Below, one piece after another: positions 41,464 through 50,190 of a stretch of 64,000 nucleotides of DNA. The DNA is taken from NCBI RefSeq assembly GCF_007829885.1, contig NZ_VIWW01000001.1, forward strand, positions 6,262,001 through 6,326,000. The letters are read 5' to 3'. Numbering within the stretch: position 1 is the first letter of the stretch; each line of letters opens with the position of its first letter. The notes under the pieces are model-generated. The model made no database searches and had not been told where the DNA came from. It saw only the letters and a program-made list of their open reading frames with translations. Origin of the DNA: Streptomyces brevispora (GTDB lineage Bacteria > Actinomycetota > Actinomycetes > Streptomycetales > Streptomycetaceae). Made by a program: the position numbers and the translations under genes.

Positions 41464-42803
41464 ACGTGCCCGCCCTGCCCGGCGGCACCGGCCGTTACGG
41501 CGGCAGCGGCGGGCAGGGTGGTGGGCCCGGCGGACGCCCCGCCGCGTCGTGCGCTGCCGGTGCCCGGCCGTGCGGCCGGGCCGAACCCGACCTGCCCCAC
41601 CCGGCGCTCCGGTGTCATCCGTACAGGCGGCGACGGCGGGGTGGGAAACGTTTCCGAGGTCGAGAGCCCCGTCCCCGCGGGCTCGGGAAACGCCACCACG
41701 GTCGGCGTCGTCCGGACCGGCTGCAGCGGAGCGCCCGCCGGGTCCGGCGAGCCCGCGGGCCCGCCGAAATCCCCGGAATCCGTGCCGACGACGGAGAAGG
41801 CGCCTGGTGCGGGCGCGCTGGATGCGACGGGCGCGGTCGCGTCGGGTGAGGCGGGCACGGGCGCGGTCGTGTCGGGCGCGGCGGAGGCGTCCGAAGCGTC
41901 CGAAACCTCGTCCTCATTGCTTCCCGCGGCCTGCCGTTCCCCGCCACCGCCGGCCTTCTGCTGCGCCTGCCGGCGCTCCGCACCCATCCGCTCCGTGGTG
42001 AGCAGAATCAGCCCGCCGGCCGCGACGACCCCGCAGACGAGGGCGAGCATCGCGCCCGAGGGGCCGTGCCGGAACTGCTCATCGAACAGCGTGATGCCGA
42101 CGGCCGCCGCGACCACCGGGTTCACCACGGTCACCGTCGCGAGCGGGGCGGTCAGACCCGCACCCCGGTACGCGGCCTGGGACAGCAGCAGGCCGGTGGC
42201 CGCGAGGGCCGCGATCACCAGCAGGGTCGGCAGACCGGACCCCACCGAACCCGAGGTCCACTCCATGGCCTCGGTCTTCGTGAACACCGAGGCGATACCG
42301 AAGGCCACACCGGCGCCCCCGGCCAGGACCACGCTCCGGAGCACCGGCCGGCGCATCGCCTTGGAGATCAGGACGAGCGCCGCCACCGCACCGAACGTCA
42401 CCGTGCCGAGCATCAACTGCTGCGGGCCGCCCAGGGTGTGCGCGTCGGAGCTTCCGGTGAGGGCGAGCAGACCCGCCAGGCCGACGCTCGCCATGATCGC
42501 GCCGCGCCAGGCGGTGGCCCCGGCCCTGCGGCGCACGAAGAGCGCGGCCATCGGCAGGGCGAAGACGATGGTCAGGGCCCCCAGCGGCTGCACGAGGCTG
42601 AGCGGGCCGTACGCCAGTGCCACCACGTGCAAAGCCGCACCCACGCCGTTCAGCGCCACCGCGGCCCACCAGACACGGTTGCGCAGCGGGGCGAGCGAGC
42701 GGCCGTCGGAGACCGTGGCCACGCGCTCCTGAACGATCGCGCCGGCCGCGTAGGCGACCGCGGAGACCAGTGACAGCAGCACGGACAGCGCGAGGGAACT
42801 CAT
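41433..42803 (-). CDS. DMT/EamA family transporter with long disordered tail
   Basis: A 456-aa membrane protein with ten hydrophobic segments in the first 285 residues (LALSVLLSLVSAVAYAAGAI, LVQPLGALTIVFALPMAALF, LATVTVVNPVVAAAVGITLF), as in EamA drug/metabolite exporters. The last 165 residues are a Pro/Ala/Asp/Thr-rich cytoplasmic tail of low complexity (KAGGGGERQAAGSNEDEVSD onwards). The ATG at 42803 is chosen over 42812. The stop lies inside the convergent M23 gene. Substrate unknown. Confidence 0.88.
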   Translation of the reverse strand: MSSLALSVLLSLVSAVAYAAGAIVQERVATVSDGRSLAPLRNRVWWAAVALNGVGAALHVVALAYGPLSLVQPLGALTIVFALPMAALFVRRRAGATAWRGAIMASVGLAGLLALTGSSDAHTLGGPQQLMLGTVTFGAVAALVLISKAMRRPVLRSVVLAGGAGVAFGIASVFTKTEAMEWTSGSVGSGLPTLLVIAALAATGLLLSQAAYRGAGLTAPLATVTVVNPVVAAAVGITLFDEQFRHGPSGAMLALVCGVVAAGGLILLTTERMGAERRQAQQKAGGGGERQAAGSNEDEVSDASDASAAPDTTAPVPASPDATAPVASSAPAPGAFSVVGTDSGDFGGPAGSPDPAGAPLQPVRTTPTVVAFPEPAGTGLSTSETFPTPPSPPVRMTPERRVGQVGFGPAARPGTGSARRGGASAGPTTLPAAAAVTAGAAGQGGHVQTLTPAARR

Positions 42804-43033
42804 GTACACCACGATGTCCCTTCAAAGCCGCCGCGTCGTCGTCCTTGAGACGGCGATCCGGCGTACTGCTTTGGTAGTACGGGGGCGGTTCCGGTGTCCT
42901 CCTCCTGACGGTAGTCCTCGCTACGACCGGCATCAGAACGATCATCCCTTGCGGATACGGTGAACGGACAGCCGTGGCACTCCTGGTGTCCGCGGCGTCA
43001 CGACAGGTGGCCGGGAGCGGAGCGGGCAGCACG

Positions 43034-43762
43034 ATGGACGAGCCGGAAGCGGCCTCGGTGGGCGCGTTCTTCGCGCTGCGGGCGACCCCGCCGCAGGACG
43101 GCGGGCGCCGGGCGCTGGCGTGCCTGTACGCGGGGGAGGCCGCACCGCTCACCTCGCGGATCGACACCGTCGCCGAACGGCTCGGTACGTCCGAGCGCCG
43201 GGTCGCCGCCTCCGTCGCGCAGCTGGGGCTGGCCGCGCGGCTGTGGTCCACCGCGCTGGGGCCGGCTGCGCTCTCCGGCCGCTTTCCCGACCTGCGGGCG
43301 CAGACCCTCCACTGGGATCCCCACCGGCAGGCGCCCGAGGACCTGTGGACGGAGTCCGCCGAACTGCTGCCGGGCACCGCCGCCCGGATCAGGGCCGTCG
43401 TCCAGTACGGCCACCTCGAACCGCTCGCCGCGGCGGTCCGCCGCGACACGGCCGTCTCGTCCCGGCTCCTGTGGGGCAACGCCGGATCCGCGTTGGCCGG
43501 AGCCGTACGCCAGCTGATCGGCTGGGCGCGTACGCACGGCCGGCCGGATGTCGCCGCACGCACCCGCACCCTGGCGGCCGAACTCTTCGACCACCCCGAT
43601 CTGCGTGACACCGGTACCCCGCACGGCCCGGGCTTCCGCCGGCGCAACTGCTGTCTCTACTACCGCGGTCCGGGTGGCGGCCTGTGCGGTGACTGCGTCT
43701 TCGACAGCGCGCCCGGAACACTTGCGCGCCCCCGGGAAGGCAGGCGTCCCGGCAGCGTCTGA
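43034..43762 (+). CDS. 2Fe-2S protein with FhuF-like C-terminal domain
   Basis: A protein of 242 aa (a GTG at 42974 would add 20 residues). The C-terminus FRRRNCCLYYRGPGGGLCGD C matches the Cys-Cys-x10-Cys-x2-Cys 2Fe-2S motif of the FhuF ferric-siderophore reductases. Upstream is an alpha-helical domain (LTSRIDTVAERLGTSERRVA, DLWTESAELLPGTAARIRAV). FhuF-like proteins usually release iron from siderophores in the cytoplasm; no siderophore genes are next to it. Divergent from the EamA transporter. Confidence 0.82.
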   Translation: MDEPEAASVGAFFALRATPPQDGGRRALACLYAGEAAPLTSRIDTVAERLGTSERRVAASVAQLGLAARLWSTALGPAALSGRFPDLRAQTLHWDPHRQAPEDLWTESAELLPGTAARIRAVVQYGHLEPLAAAVRRDTAVSSRLLWGNAGSALAGAVRQLIGWARTHGRPDVAARTRTLAAELFDHPDLRDTGTPHGPGFRRRNCCLYYRGPGGGLCGDCVFDSAPGTLARPREGRRPGSV

Positions 43763-43996
43763 CGCGGGCTCCTCCCGGGCGCTCACGGGTGCTCAGGGAC
43801 GCTCCCGGGCCTGCGGCAGCGTACGAAATGGCTGGTGGCGGGCGCGCCGAAGAGCGGCGCGGCGGGGTCGCGCCGTACTGCGCTGCGCGCCGATGCGCCG
43901 TGCGATTCTGCCGGTGTCGCTCCTTCCGCACGGGGCTTGTCATGCACCTGGACAGCGCCGCACTCGTCGTGCTGTCATGCCAACTGCCATTCCTTC

Positions 43997-44023
43997 CAAC
44001 GTTGTACATCTTGTTGCAACGAG
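43997..44023. promoter_or_regulatory. CAACGTTG palindrome plus nearby GTTGCAAC palindrome upstream of GH2 gene
   Basis: CAACGTTG (43997-44004) and a second, imperfect 14-nt palindrome centred on GTTGCAAC (44010-44023) lie 30-55 bases before the GH2 start. The first core is shared with the site before the GH92 gene, suggesting control by one LacI-type regulator. Confidence 0.5.
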
Positions 44024-44051
44024 CCGCCACCCTTCCTCACAAGGAGGATCC

Positions 44052-46658
44052 GTGCGCATCAGAAAGAAGTTGGTCCTGCTCCTCGCCGCCGTCGTGGGCG
44101 CCGCGGGACTGTCCGCCGTACCCGCTGCCTCGGCGGCCGATCAGGACCCCGGGGGCTCGGCCGACGTGCACGGGCTGAAGGGGGAGTACTACACCCAGTC
44201 CGCCCCGGGAGCCTTCGACTTCGGGGAGCTCAAGGCCACCGGATTCGATCCGGCCATCGACTTCCCGACGCTGGAGTCGCGGCTGGCCTCGGCCACCGGA
44301 CAGTCCGACGACGTCAGCATCCGGTGGACCGGAAAGATCGTGCCGGAGAAGACCGGCGCGCATGTCTTCTCCATGATCGGGGACAACGGTTTCCGGCTCT
44401 GGATCGACGGGAAGCCGGTCATCGACCACTGGGTCGACGACTGGGAGCGGGAACAGACCTCCCAGCCGGTCGAGTTGACCACCGGGACCGCCTACGACCT
44501 CAAGGTCGAGTACTTCGAGCACGAAGGCGGCTCCAACCTGCACCTCAAGTGGACCGAACCGGGCGGCACCAAGGTCCCCGTGCCGCAGTCCGCCTTCCGG
44601 CTGCCCGACGACTTCGCGTACGACGGGGCGATCGCCGCCACCGTGCTCGCCGACGGCCGCACCCTCAAGCTGGACTTCGCGCAGAAGCTCGGGGCGCCGC
44701 CGACCGGTCTGGTGAACCACCTCGACGCCGTGATCGGCGGAGCCGAGTGGCCGCTCGGCGCCGTCAAGGCCGACCCCAAGGATCCACGCGCTCTGACCGT
44801 CGCACTCAAGGAACCGGTCGTCGGGAACAAGGCGGGGAACGCCACGGGCCTGGCCGACATCCGCTACGACGGCGACGGCGCGCTGGCCGGCCAGGACGGC
44901 AAGCCGGTCGGCGCCTTCTGGTCCAGCGGGCCGAACCACTCCACGCACGAGCTGAGCACGAAGTGGGCCGACGAGGTGGGGCCGAAGAACGCGCTCCCCG
45001 AGTACCCGCGTCCCCAGCTCACCCGCGACAACTGGCAAAACCTCAACGGCTCCTGGGAGTTCGCCGCGGCGAAGGCGGGGGAGCGGCCCCCGGTCGGCAG
45101 GAAACTCGGCGAGAAGATCCTCGTCCCCTACCCCGTCGAATCCCAGCTCTCCGGGATCGAACGGCACGAGGACCGCATGTGGTACCGCCGGACCTTCACC
45201 GTCCCGAAGAACTGGAAGATCGGCTCCGGCAAGCGGCTCCGGCTGAACTTCGGCGCCGTCGACTGGCAGGCCGAGGTGTACGTCAACGGCAAGCGCGTCG
45301 TCGAACACAAGGGCGGCTACGACAAGTTCAGCGCCGATGTCACCGACGCGCTGAGGCCCGGCCGCACCCAGGAGCTGATCGTCGGCGTCTACGACCCCAC
45401 CGACGCCAAGGACGGCGAGAACCCGCCGATGGGCAAGCAGCGCCTCGACCCGAGCGGCATCTGGTACACCCCGTCCTCCGGCATCTGGCAGACCGTGTGG
45501 ATGGAGCCGGTCGCCGCCGACCACGCGGACTCGCTGAAGCTCACCCCGGACGTCCCGGGCGCGAGCGTCACCGTCGAGGCGTGCGGCGTGCGGGCCGGGG
45601 TCCCGGTCACGGCGACCGCGTACGACGGCAAACGCAAGGTGGGCACCGCCACCGGCCGTACCGGATCGGCGCTCAAGGTACCCGTCCCGCGCCCGCACCT
45701 GTGGTCCGCGGACGATCCGCATCTCTACCGGCTCGAGGTCACCGTCGGATCCGACCGGGTCGGCAGCTACTTCGGGATGCGGTCCATCGCCGTCGAGAAG
45801 GTGAACGGCACCCCGCGCACCGTCCTCAACGGCAAGCCGGTCTTCCTGATGGCCACCCTCGACCAGGGCTTCTGGCCGGACGGGCTGCACACCGCGCCCA
45901 CCGACGAGGCACTCGCGTACGACCTGAAGATGCACAAGGCGATGGGCTTCAACTCGGTGCGCAAGCACATCAAGGTCGAGCCCGACCGCTGGTTCTACTG
46001 GGCGGACAAGCTGGGCCTGATGGTCTGGCAGGACATGCCGGCGATGAACACCGTCAACCCGTCGGCCGCCGCGCGCACGGAGTACGAGCACGAGATGAAG
46101 GAGATGATCGACGAACACTCAAGCCACCCGTCCGTCGTCATGTGGGTCACCTTCAACGAGGGCTGGGGCCAGTACGACGAGGCCCGCATCGCCGACCAGG
46201 CCAAGTCCTGGGACCCGACACGCCTGGTCAACAGCATGTCCGGGATCAACCTCGGCGTCGACGCAGGCACCGGCGACATCATCGACGAGCACGGCTACCC
46301 GAGTCCCGCCCTGCCGAAGCCGGACGGCCGACGGGCCCTGATCAGCGGTGAGTACGGCGGACTCGGCCTCGCGGTTCCGGGCCATGCCTGGGCCGTGCAG
46401 CAGTCGTACATCGCGGTCGACCCGGCCACGTACACCGACGACTACCTCGCCAAGATCGACGAGGTGCGCGCGCTGGCATGCAAGGGGGGCAACGGCGCGG
46501 TGTACACGCAGATCTCGGACGTGGAGGGCGAGTTGAACGGTCTGCTCACCTATGACCGCAGGGTCGCCAAACCCGATGTGAAGCGGGTCCACGACGCCCA
46601 GCAGGCGCTGATCCGCGACGCTTCGAATCCGGTCGTCGCGGGCTGCCCGGCGGCCTGA
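44052..46658 (+). CDS. Secreted GH2 glycoside hydrolase with N-terminal PA14 domain
   Basis: An 868-aa exported enzyme. The GTG follows AAGGAGG by 4 bases, and the signal peptide (KLVLLLAAVVGAAGLSAVPA) is cut after ASA. A PA14 carbohydrate-binding domain (about 38-185; YSQT-type KGEYYTQSAPGAFDF to EHEGGSNLHLKWTEPGG) precedes an Ig-like linker, then the GH2 sugar-binding (DRMWYRRTFTVPKNW), immunoglobulin-like and TIM-barrel domains. The acid/base Glu is in TFNEGWGQYD and the nucleophile Glu probably in LISGEYGGLG. Substrate specificity within GH2 is not clear. It lies just before the GH92 gene and shares its operator core. Confidence 0.92.
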   Translation: MRIRKKLVLLLAAVVGAAGLSAVPAASAADQDPGGSADVHGLKGEYYTQSAPGAFDFGELKATGFDPAIDFPTLESRLASATGQSDDVSIRWTGKIVPEKTGAHVFSMIGDNGFRLWIDGKPVIDHWVDDWEREQTSQPVELTTGTAYDLKVEYFEHEGGSNLHLKWTEPGGTKVPVPQSAFRLPDDFAYDGAIAATVLADGRTLKLDFAQKLGAPPTGLVNHLDAVIGGAEWPLGAVKADPKDPRALTVALKEPVVGNKAGNATGLADIRYDGDGALAGQDGKPVGAFWSSGPNHSTHELSTKWADEVGPKNALPEYPRPQLTRDNWQNLNGSWEFAAAKAGERPPVGRKLGEKILVPYPVESQLSGIERHEDRMWYRRTFTVPKNWKIGSGKRLRLNFGAVDWQAEVYVNGKRVVEHKGGYDKFSADVTDALRPGRTQELIVGVYDPTDAKDGENPPMGKQRLDPSGIWYTPSSGIWQTVWMEPVAADHADSLKLTPDVPGASVTVEACGVRAGVPVTATAYDGKRKVGTATGRTGSALKVPVPRPHLWSADDPHLYRLEVTVGSDRVGSYFGMRSIAVEKVNGTPRTVLNGKPVFLMATLDQGFWPDGLHTAPTDEALAYDLKMHKAMGFNSVRKHIKVEPDRWFYWADKLGLMVWQDMPAMNTVNPSAAARTEYEHEMKEMIDEHSSHPSVVMWVTFNEGWGQYDEARIADQAKSWDPTRLVNSMSGINLGVDAGTGDIIDEHGYPSPALPKPDGRRALISGEYGGLGLAVPGHAWAVQQSYIAVDPATYTDDYLAKIDEVRALACKGGNGAVYTQISDVEGELNGLLTYDRRVAKPDVKRVHDAQQALIRDASNPVVAGCPAA

Positions 46659-46663
46659 CCGAT

Positions 46664-46710
46664 GGTGCCGCTCCGGCCCGTACCGTGCGCTGGCGGGCCG
46701 GAGCGGCACC
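46664..46710 (+). terminator. 17-bp hairpin terminator after the GH2 gene
   Basis: Perfect 17-bp stem (46664-46680 with 46694-46710) and a 13-base loop, starting 6 bases past the GH2 stop; GH2 and GH92 therefore appear to be separate transcripts. Confidence 0.75.
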
Positions 46711-46760
46711 GTCCGACCCCTTGACGTGAATCAACGGGCAACCAAGAATGTTCGCGCTCT

Positions 46761-46772
46761 GACAACGTTGTC
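46761..46772. promoter_or_regulatory. GACAACGTTGTC palindrome upstream of GH92 gene
   Basis: Perfect 12-nt palindrome, 16 bases upstream of the GH92 ATG, of LacI-family operator type. It contains the CAACGTTG core also seen before the GH2 gene. Confidence 0.65.
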
Positions 46773-46787
46773 TGAAGGAGTACCCCC

Positions 46788-49139
46788 ATGCACCGGACCC
46801 CACGGCCCCGACTGCGCGGCCCGGCGGCCGCACTCGCCGCCGTCGCTCTCCTGGGAGGTGTCCTGTACCCCGGGGCCACGGCCCAGGCCGCGCCCCGGAC
46901 CGACGGCCGGCTGACCGATCTGGTCAACCCGTTCATCGGCACCCAGAACGAGGGCAACACCTACCCCGGCGCCTCCGTGCCCTTCGGTATGGTGCAGCTC
47001 TCCCCGGACACCGGCCACAACACCGGTTACGACTACGGCGAGAACCACATCCGCGGCTTCTCCGCGGTCCATCTCTCCGGCGTCGGCTGCGGCCTGGGCG
47101 GCGACCTGCCGACCCTGCCCACCACCGGCGACGTCACCGAGACCGACTACGCCACGTACGCGGCCGAGTTCAGCCACGACGACGAGAAGGCGAGCCCCGG
47201 CTACTATCGGGTCGGCCTCAAGACCGGCATCGGCGCCGAGTTGACCGCGACGCAGCGCACCGGTGTGCAGCGCTACACCTTCCCGGCCACCGACAAGGCC
47301 AACGTCCTGCTCAACGCGGGCCAGTCGCTGCACAGGACGCTCTCCTCCGAGGTCGAGATCCTGGACAGCCGCACCGTGCGGACCACGATCACCGGCAGCG
47401 GCTTCTGCCAGGACACCAAGCCGTACACGGTCTACACCGTCACCCACTTCGACCGGCCGTTCACCACCTCCGGCACCTGGAACGGCGACACCGTCACCGA
47501 GGGCTCCAAGAAGTCCTCCGCCACCGGTGCCCGCAACGGCGCCTGGCTGCGCTTCGACACCAGCCGGGACCGTACCGTCGAGGCCACCACGGCACTGAGC
47601 TACGTCGACGCCAAGGGCGCCGCGCTCAACATCCGAGCCGAGGGCGGCCGCAGCTTCGACCGTGTCGAGCGCGCCGCGCAGCGCAGCTGGGAGGACCGCC
47701 TCGAAGGCGTGAGGGCCCAGGGCGGCGGCGACGAGCTCCGCCGCACCTTCTACTCCTCCCTCTACCGGTCCTTCCTCGCGCCCAACGTCGGCAGCGACGT
47801 GGACGGCCGCTACACCGGCTGGGACCAGCACAAGCACCTCGCCAAGGGCTTCACGTACTACCAGAACTGGTCACTCTGGGACACCTACCGCACCCAGGCC
47901 CAGCTCCTCTCGCTGCTCGCCCCGCGCGAGTCCCGCGACATGGCGATATCCGTCCTGCGGATCGACGCCGAGAGCGGCTGGCTGCCCAAGTGGGGCTACG
48001 GCACGGTCGAGACGAACATCATGACCGGCGACCCGGTCACCCCCTTCCTCACCAACGCCTACCAGCAGGGCCTGCTGAAGGGGTACGAGGAGCAGGCGTT
48101 CCGCGCTCTGAAGAAGAACGCGGACGGTGTGCCGGCCGCGGACTCGGCGCCGGTCGGCCGGGAGGCCAACGCCGAGTACCTGAAGGACGGCTTCGCCCCG
48201 TACATCAAGGACCGTCAGCACGCCAAGCCGGGCGACTCGGACTACGACCACGGTGCCTCCGCCACCCTGGAGTACGCACTCTCCGACGGAATGCTCGCCG
48301 AGATGGCCCGCGACCTCGGCCATGACGCCGACGCCGCGCGCTACGACGCCCGCGCCCAGAACTACCGGAAGGTCTTCGACCCCTCGACCGGCTTCTTCCG
48401 TGCCCGCGACGCCTCCGGAGCCTTCACCGGTCCCGCCGACCCGGCCGCGAGCGAGGGCTTCCACGAGGGCACGTCCTGGCAGTACCAGTGGATGGTGCCG
48501 CAGGACATCCCCGGCATGGTCGAGCTGATCGGCGGCAAGGACGCCGCCAACCAGCGGCTCGACTCCTTCTTCGCGTACGACAAGCTGCTGGCCGACCCCG
48601 CGAAGACCGCCCGTGAGGTCTGGGTCAACGGCCCGTACGCGTACTACAACGCCGACAAGTACAACCCGCAGAACGAGCCCGACCTCATCGCCCCGTACAC
48701 CTATCTCTCCACCGGCCGGCCGTGGCAGACGACCGATGTGGTCCACGCGGCCCTGACGCTCTTCACCAACGGTCCGACCGGCATGACGGGCAATGACGAC
48801 CTGGGCACCATGTCCGCCTGGATGGTGCTGTCCTCGATCGGCGTCTTCCCGGTCCAGCCGGGCACCGACACCTGGGGTCTGTCCACGCCCGTGTTCGAGC
48901 GCGTCGACATCGAGCTCGACCGCCGGTACTACCCGCGCGGCTCTCTCACGGTGAGCGCTCCCGGGGTGTCGGACACCAACCGCTACATCCAGTCGGCCCG
49001 GCTCGACGGTGCGCGGCAGTCGCGCACCTACCTCACCACGGACGACATCCGCTCGGCCCGCTCGCTCACCTTCACGGTGGGCAGCGAGCCGTCGGCCTGG
49101 GGCACCGCGCCCCAGGACGCTCCGCCCGCGCTGGGCTGA
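46788..49139 (+). CDS. Secreted GH92 alpha-mannosidase
   Basis: A 783-aa exported enzyme of glycoside hydrolase family 92, calcium-dependent exo-alpha-mannosidases acting mostly on alpha-1,2 linkages. After the signal peptide (about 1-36) comes the beta-sandwich domain with DLVNPFIGTQNEGNTYPGAS, VPFGMVQLSPDTG and HIRGFSAVHLSGVGC. The helical barrel contains FYSSLYRSFLAPN, the YNPQNEPDLIAPY block and TGMTGNDDLGTMSAWMVL with catalytic Asp residues. The ATG follows GAAGGAG. Expected targets are yeast or fungal mannan and glycoproteins outside the cell. Confidence 0.94.
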   Translation: MHRTPRPRLRGPAAALAAVALLGGVLYPGATAQAAPRTDGRLTDLVNPFIGTQNEGNTYPGASVPFGMVQLSPDTGHNTGYDYGENHIRGFSAVHLSGVGCGLGGDLPTLPTTGDVTETDYATYAAEFSHDDEKASPGYYRVGLKTGIGAELTATQRTGVQRYTFPATDKANVLLNAGQSLHRTLSSEVEILDSRTVRTTITGSGFCQDTKPYTVYTVTHFDRPFTTSGTWNGDTVTEGSKKSSATGARNGAWLRFDTSRDRTVEATTALSYVDAKGAALNIRAEGGRSFDRVERAAQRSWEDRLEGVRAQGGGDELRRTFYSSLYRSFLAPNVGSDVDGRYTGWDQHKHLAKGFTYYQNWSLWDTYRTQAQLLSLLAPRESRDMAISVLRIDAESGWLPKWGYGTVETNIMTGDPVTPFLTNAYQQGLLKGYEEQAFRALKKNADGVPAADSAPVGREANAEYLKDGFAPYIKDRQHAKPGDSDYDHGASATLEYALSDGMLAEMARDLGHDADAARYDARAQNYRKVFDPSTGFFRARDASGAFTGPADPAASEGFHEGTSWQYQWMVPQDIPGMVELIGGKDAANQRLDSFFAYDKLLADPAKTAREVWVNGPYAYYNADKYNPQNEPDLIAPYTYLSTGRPWQTTDVVHAALTLFTNGPTGMTGNDDLGTMSAWMVLSSIGVFPVQPGTDTWGLSTPVFERVDIELDRRYYPRGSLTVSAPGVSDTNRYIQSARLDGARQSRTYLTTDDIRSARSLTFTVGSEPSAWGTAPQDAPPALG

Positions 49140-49150
49140 CCGGGATGGAA

Positions 49151-49180
49151 GTGGGGCGGGCGGCGTCCCGCCCGCCCCAC
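49151..49180. terminator. Bidirectional hairpin terminator
   Basis: Perfect 13-bp stem (49151-49163 with 49168-49180) and a CGTC loop between the converging GH92 and ATPase genes, 11 bases from either stop. Confidence 0.75.
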
Positions 49181-49191
49181 AGCTCGGACGC

Positions 49192-49647
49192 TCAACTGCT
49201 CAGTTCGAATTCGGCCCGGATGCGCTTGCCCACCGGCACCCGTTCGGCGGTCAGCCGATCGCAGAGCGCCACGACGATCTCCATGCCGTGGCCGCCGGGG
49301 CGCGTCGGATCGGGGGAGTAGAACATCGGAAGCGCCGTACTGCTGTCGTACACCGTGACGGTGACCCGCTCGGCGGTGCCTTCGAGCTCCAGAAGATACG
49401 GGCCCTGGCTGTAGCGGTCGGCGTTGGTGACCAGCTCGCTGACCGCCAGCATCAGATCGCTGCGGGTGTGCTCCCCGAACACCGCGAGCCACTCGGCGGC
49501 CAGCCGCGCGAGGAAGCGGTCGGCGAGGGCCCGGGCCTGCGCGATGCAGCCGGGCTCGCCGTCGAAGACCTCGGAACTGTGCAAGACCTCCATGGGCCGG
49601 TCTCCACCGGGGCGGCCGGCCGGCCGGGAGGTGACCTGTTCGTTCAT
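49192..49647 (-). CDS. Anti-sigma-type ATP-binding protein (HATPase_c2)
   Basis: A 151-aa protein of the RsbW/SpoIIAB-like GHKL group: the N-box SDLMLAVSELVTNADRYSQG and the lid GGHGMEIVVALCDRLTAERV are present. The first 18 residues are Pro/Gly-rich; MEVLHSSEVFDG may be the folded start. These proteins bind sigma factors or anti-anti-sigma factors as switch kinases. It is 100 bases downstream of the response regulator gene, codirectional with the sigma/PP2C/kinase genes, so it may be part of one signalling module. Confidence 0.85.
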   Translation of the reverse strand: MNEQVTSRPAGRPGGDRPMEVLHSSEVFDGEPGCIAQARALADRFLARLAAEWLAVFGEHTRSDLMLAVSELVTNADRYSQGPYLLELEGTAERVTVTVYDSSTALPMFYSPDPTRPGGHGMEIVVALCDRLTAERVPVGKRIRAEFELSS

Positions 49648-49746
49648 GTGCTCCAGCCAGGGTGACGCAGGGGAGTTCGGTGACCGTGTCCAGACGTTCG
49701 CCTACCCGCCCACGACGGTCCCACTCCGGGAAATTCCGGGCAGATC

Positions 49747-50190
49747 TCAGCCACGGCCGGGCAGCCTGACCAACTGGACGAAGAAATCGTCGATCTGCTG
49801 CACCGCGTCGATGAACTGATCCGCGTCGACGGGCTTGGTCACGTAGGCGTTCGCGTGCAGCGTGTAGCTGCGCAGTACATCCTCCTCGGCCGACGACGTG
49901 GTGAGCACGACCACCGGGATCAGCGCGAGCTCCGGATCCGTCTTGATCCGTTTCAGCACCTCGCGCCCGTCGTACTTGGGCAGATTCAGATCCAGCAGCA
50001 CCAGGTCCGGACGGGGCGCGCCGGTGTGGCTTTCCCGCCGGTACAGGAAGTCCAGCGCCTCCTGCCCGTCCCGCACCACATGGAGCGTGTGGCTGACCCC
50101 GTTGTCCTCGAACGCCTCACGTGTCATCAGTTCGTCCCCGGCGTCGTCCTCCACGAGCAGGACCTCCAGAGGGTGCTCAGGTGCGTTCAC
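49747..50190 (-). CDS. Single-domain response regulator (Rcp1-like)
   Basis: A 147-aa receiver-only protein: VLLVEDDAGDELMTREAFED, the phospho-acceptor Asp in LVLLDLNLPKYDG, VVVLTTSSAEED and the Lys in YVTKPVDADQF. This is the Rcp1-type family that relays signals from phytochrome-like kinases. The GTG start overlaps the kinase stop (GTGA, 50187-50190), so the two are coupled and the kinase is its phosphodonor. Confidence 0.9.
   Translation of the reverse strand: MNAPEHPLEVLLVEDDAGDELMTREAFEDNGVSHTLHVVRDGQEALDFLYRRESHTGAPRPDLVLLDLNLPKYDGREVLKRIKTDPELALIPVVVLTTSSAEEDVLRSYTLHANAYVTKPVDADQFIDAVQQIDDFFVQLVRLPGRG

Noticed and set aside
44037..46118. 693-codon minus-strand frame
   Set aside because: Shadow of the GH2 gene; Val/Asp/Leu/Gly-rich pattern typical of antisense frames in high-GC DNA.
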